A stretch of DNA of 64,000 nucleotides from Melioribacter sp. (GTDB taxonomy: Bacteria > Bacteroidota > Ignavibacteria > Ignavibacteriales > Melioribacteraceae): contig DYHW01000004.1 in NCBI GenBank assembly GCA_020723965.1, forward strand, positions 124,001 through 188,000, read 5' to 3'. This document shows positions 62,077 to 64,000 of this stretch, in pieces. The position numbers and the translations under genes are program-made. The notes under the pieces are model-generated. The model was not told the origin of the DNA. It worked only from the letters and a program-made list of their open reading frames with translations, and searched no databases. The stretch's first letter is position 1. Each line of letters starts with the position of its first letter.

Positions 62077-64000
62077 TTAGAAGAATAATTCTAAACTGAA
62101 AGAAGCATTTCTTATTGGTGCTATGTTGCCTATAAACTCAATGTAGTTGTAGTTAAAAATATTTTTTATGTTCAAATAGATTTTTGCAGGCAAGCTGGTA
62201 ACTAAAAAATTATAGCCAACCATTACATCGGCAACATAAACCTGAACTCTTTTATCTCCGTCCGGTATCAAAACAAGCGGCGGTTGTGTTAATGCAAAAT
62301 CTATTTCTTCAACTTTGCTCCAATACCTAAAATCAATTCCAAAATCAAACGGCGCCGGCGAATAACGAACTTGAGCATATAAAATATTTCTTGGCCGATA
62401 TTTCATTGCTTTATTATGTTCGATATCGCGAGACCACATGTAATTGTATCCGGCTGAAAGTTGTAATTCGGCTGGAATTATAGACCAATCTGTTATCAAT
62501 TCCACTCCCTGAATGCGTGCGCGGCTCAAATTTATAAATTGTATATCTCCTTCTTTTGTAAGATTCGGTTCGATGAAATTATCATAATCGGTTTGATAAA
62601 AAGCGAGATCGAAAAAGAGATTTTGAGAATAAAAATAATTGGCGCCCGCTTCAAAAGAAATGCTCTTTTCCGAGGTCAAGTTCGGGTTCTCCTTGACGCT
62701 AATACCGCCGCCAACTGCCGCAGATGTAAAAACTTCTGCCGGAGTTGGCGCTCTGAAGCCCGTTCCTATTGACGAACGGAGAATAAAATCTTTTGTGAGT
62801 TTGAAATTCAAACCTGCGCGTGGTGTAAATGCACCCTTCCCCGGAATTGTATCAAGTTTGATGAAATCATATCTCAAACCTATTGTTGCAATCAATTCGG
62901 GTGTTATCTTCAATTCTGTTTGAGCGTATGCGCCTGCGTTAGAGAAAAATGGATTCTTAAAAATGTTCGATTTTACTTTTGCATATGATGCTTCTACACC
63001 GCTAGTTAGCAAAAAGGAATTGGAAAATTTGTAATTAGTAAAAGCTTCGCCACGAATAAGAGTTGCTGTTGATGCGGTGTACTCTTTACCATATCCCTCA
63101 AACTTTGTGCGGTAAAGACTGGTTTTGAGTTCTGCCGAAAAAGAGCTGTTGAAATGATGATGATAGATTAAGCCACTTAAAAATCTATTTGATTTAACAA
63201 TGTTGCCCAATGAAGATGTATCAATTAAAGCGTTTTCCCGCAAATCAGACCAATAAAGAAAGTTGCCTCTATTTTGATTTAGGAAATTGAAAAAGAATGT
63301 CAAATAGTTGTTTTGCGAAAAACTGTAATTAAGCTTTGCATATGTTATATAGCGTTTGAAATAATCGTTTTTACGGTAGCCGTTGTTATCAAATTTTTTA
63401 AGAGAAATTGTGTAACCAAGATTTTCGTAAGAGTTAGAGTGTGTAAGTTCAACGCCATAAAATTCTCTGAATGACTTACTCCAATTCCACAATTTATAAG
63501 CAGGGTTGTCGTATCCTCCAATATAAGTTCTAAAGTTAGTTATCGGGTTTTTGACTACAGACTTAGTAATTATGTTTATCACTCCGCCAATAGCAGTAGA
63601 GCCATAAAGCGAGCTTGCCGGACCTTTAATTACTTCCACTCTTTCGATATCTGCAATCGGAATCATCTCCCAAACAATGTCTCCTGTATCGCCGGAATAG
63701 ATCGGAATTCCGTTTATAGCAACAAGAACTCGCGCACCTGCTCCGCGGCTGTATCCGCTTGAACCGCGTATGCTTGGTTGTTCAAGCGTCATTTGTACAC
63801 CGGGCACATGGCGAAGCATCTCATCAAACGTCTGATAATTTTTACGAGTGATAACATCCGGTTGAATTACTACAGTGCTGACTGTGAGATCCTGAATTTT
63901 CTGTTCATACTTTCCGGCGCTCACTATTATCTGTTCGGTCTCAATAACCGTTTCTCTCAAAACAATAGTAAGCGAAGCGGGTTTTTCGCTTATAGTAACA
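62077..64000 (-). CDS. TonB-dependent outer-membrane receptor (partial, 5' end off window)
   Basis: The frame is open from the window edge (VTISEKPASLTIV, which looks like the end of a carboxypeptidase-like regulatory domain) through a plug domain (ETEQIIVSAGKYEQ, SIRGSSGYSRGAGARVLVAI, IERVEVIKGPASSLYGSTAI, GGVINIITKS) and a 22-stranded barrel ending in NASFSLELFF with terminal Phe. Such receptors import iron chelates, cobalamin or glycans using TonB energy. The partner PAS gene follows it by 15 bp. The true start and any upstream domain are beyond the window. Confidence 0.93.
   Translation of the reverse strand, partial: VTISEKPASLTIVLRETVIETEQIIVSAGKYEQKIQDLTVSTVVIQPDVITRKNYQTFDEMLRHVPGVQMTLEQPSIRGSSGYSRGAGARVLVAINGIPIYSGDTGDIVWEMIPIADIERVEVIKGPASSLYGSTAIGGVINIITKSVVKNPITNFRTYIGGYDNPAYKLWNWSKSFREFYGVELTHSNSYENLGYTISLKKFDNNGYRKNDYFKRYITYAKLNYSFSQNNYLTFFFNFLNQNRGNFLYWSDLRENALIDTSSLGNIVKSNRFLSGLIYHHHFNSSFSAELKTSLYRTKFEGYGKEYTASTATLIRGEAFTNYKFSNSFLLTSGVEASYAKVKSNIFKNPFFSNAGAYAQTELKITPELIATIGLRYDFIKLDTIPGKGAFTPRAGLNFKLTKDFILRSSIGTGFRAPTPAEVFTSAAVGGGISVKENPNLTSEKSISFEAGANYFYSQNLFFDLAFYQTDYDNFIEPNLTKEGDIQFINLSRARIQGVELITDWSIIPAELQLSAGYNYMWSRDIEHNKAMKYRPRNILYAQVRYSPAPFDFGIDFRYWSKVEEIDFALTQPPLVLIPDGDKRVQVYVADVMVGYNFLVTSLPAKIYLNIKNIFNYNYIEFIGNIAPIRNASFSLELFF

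Overview
The window is about 64 kb of a low-GC genome (roughly 36% GC by eye) with Shine-Dalgarno-led genes on both strands. It most resembles a member of the Bacteroidota/Chlorobiota/Ignavibacteriota assemblage, probably an Ignavibacteria-type organism. The grounds are a type IX secretion sorting tail of the form NYPNPFN..T.I.Y on a peptidase, lipoproteins with short N-terminal lipoboxes, a DUF5723 outer-membrane protein, DUF2911, a long IspH, YfhO and TonB-dependent receptor genes, and an ISAon1-like two-frame ISL3 element. Assignment below that level is inference.

Layout. 1-1946 (minus): a small pilin-like membrane protein, an ECF sigma factor and a zinc-finger/FecR anti-sigma protein (cut by the window edge) packed as one operon. 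2270-4009 (minus): a four-gene disulfide cassette (two-domain disulfide oxidoreductase, DUF6132, DUF1858, TlpA-like). 4159-8968: RlpA-like lipoprotein, aldo/keto reductase, S9 peptidase and an AlaX-like tRNA editing protein. 8971-10841: a decayed NTF2-fold gene split by a complete 1440-bp ISL3-type element with 8-bp target duplication. 10936-16686: small protein, thioredoxin, T9SS-exported M28 peptidase, Lrp regulator followed directly by glnA, HAD phosphatase, M23 peptidase. 16745-24579 (minus): a TPR/barrel protein and a 1560-residue six-fold lamin-tail protein. 24917-33611: dGTPase, IspH, DUF2911 protein, lipoprotein amidohydrolase and a BNR-repeat exoprotein. 33662-33884: tRNA-Lys and a tRNA-like fragment carrying a 22-nt double-hairpin insertion. 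33979-35417: corrinoid/siderophore-type binding lipoprotein and two small cysteine proteins.

35898-47333 is a surface-polysaccharide locus: polyprenyl-phosphate-type glycosyltransferase, nucleotide-sugar epimerase, two GT4 enzymes, YfhO, Wzx-type flippase and a GT-B-like surface carbohydrate protein. It is interrupted by a 195-bp MITE-like element and a broken NTF2-fold gene. 47422-48948 is an AbgT transporter, followed by an internally deleted IS5-family remnant (49063-50199). 50593-51484 holds two more paralogues of the pilin-like protein with their own terminator. 51699-60406: truA, a DUF5723 outer-membrane protein with a large companion lipoprotein, a stand-alone receiver protein, an unrecognised 602-residue protein with TIM-barrel-like motifs, and alr. 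The end of the window has an acidic small protein, tRNA-Arg(CCG), a PAS protein and the 3' part of a TonB-dependent receptor gene.

Most noteworthy are the three-member MG-QQLLL pilin-like family, one copy of which heads an ECF sigma/anti-sigma operon; the 195-bp palindrome-filled MITE that separates a gene from its ribosome binding site; and the 22-nt double hairpin sitting in a tRNA T-loop. No rRNA, CRISPR array or prophage is visible.
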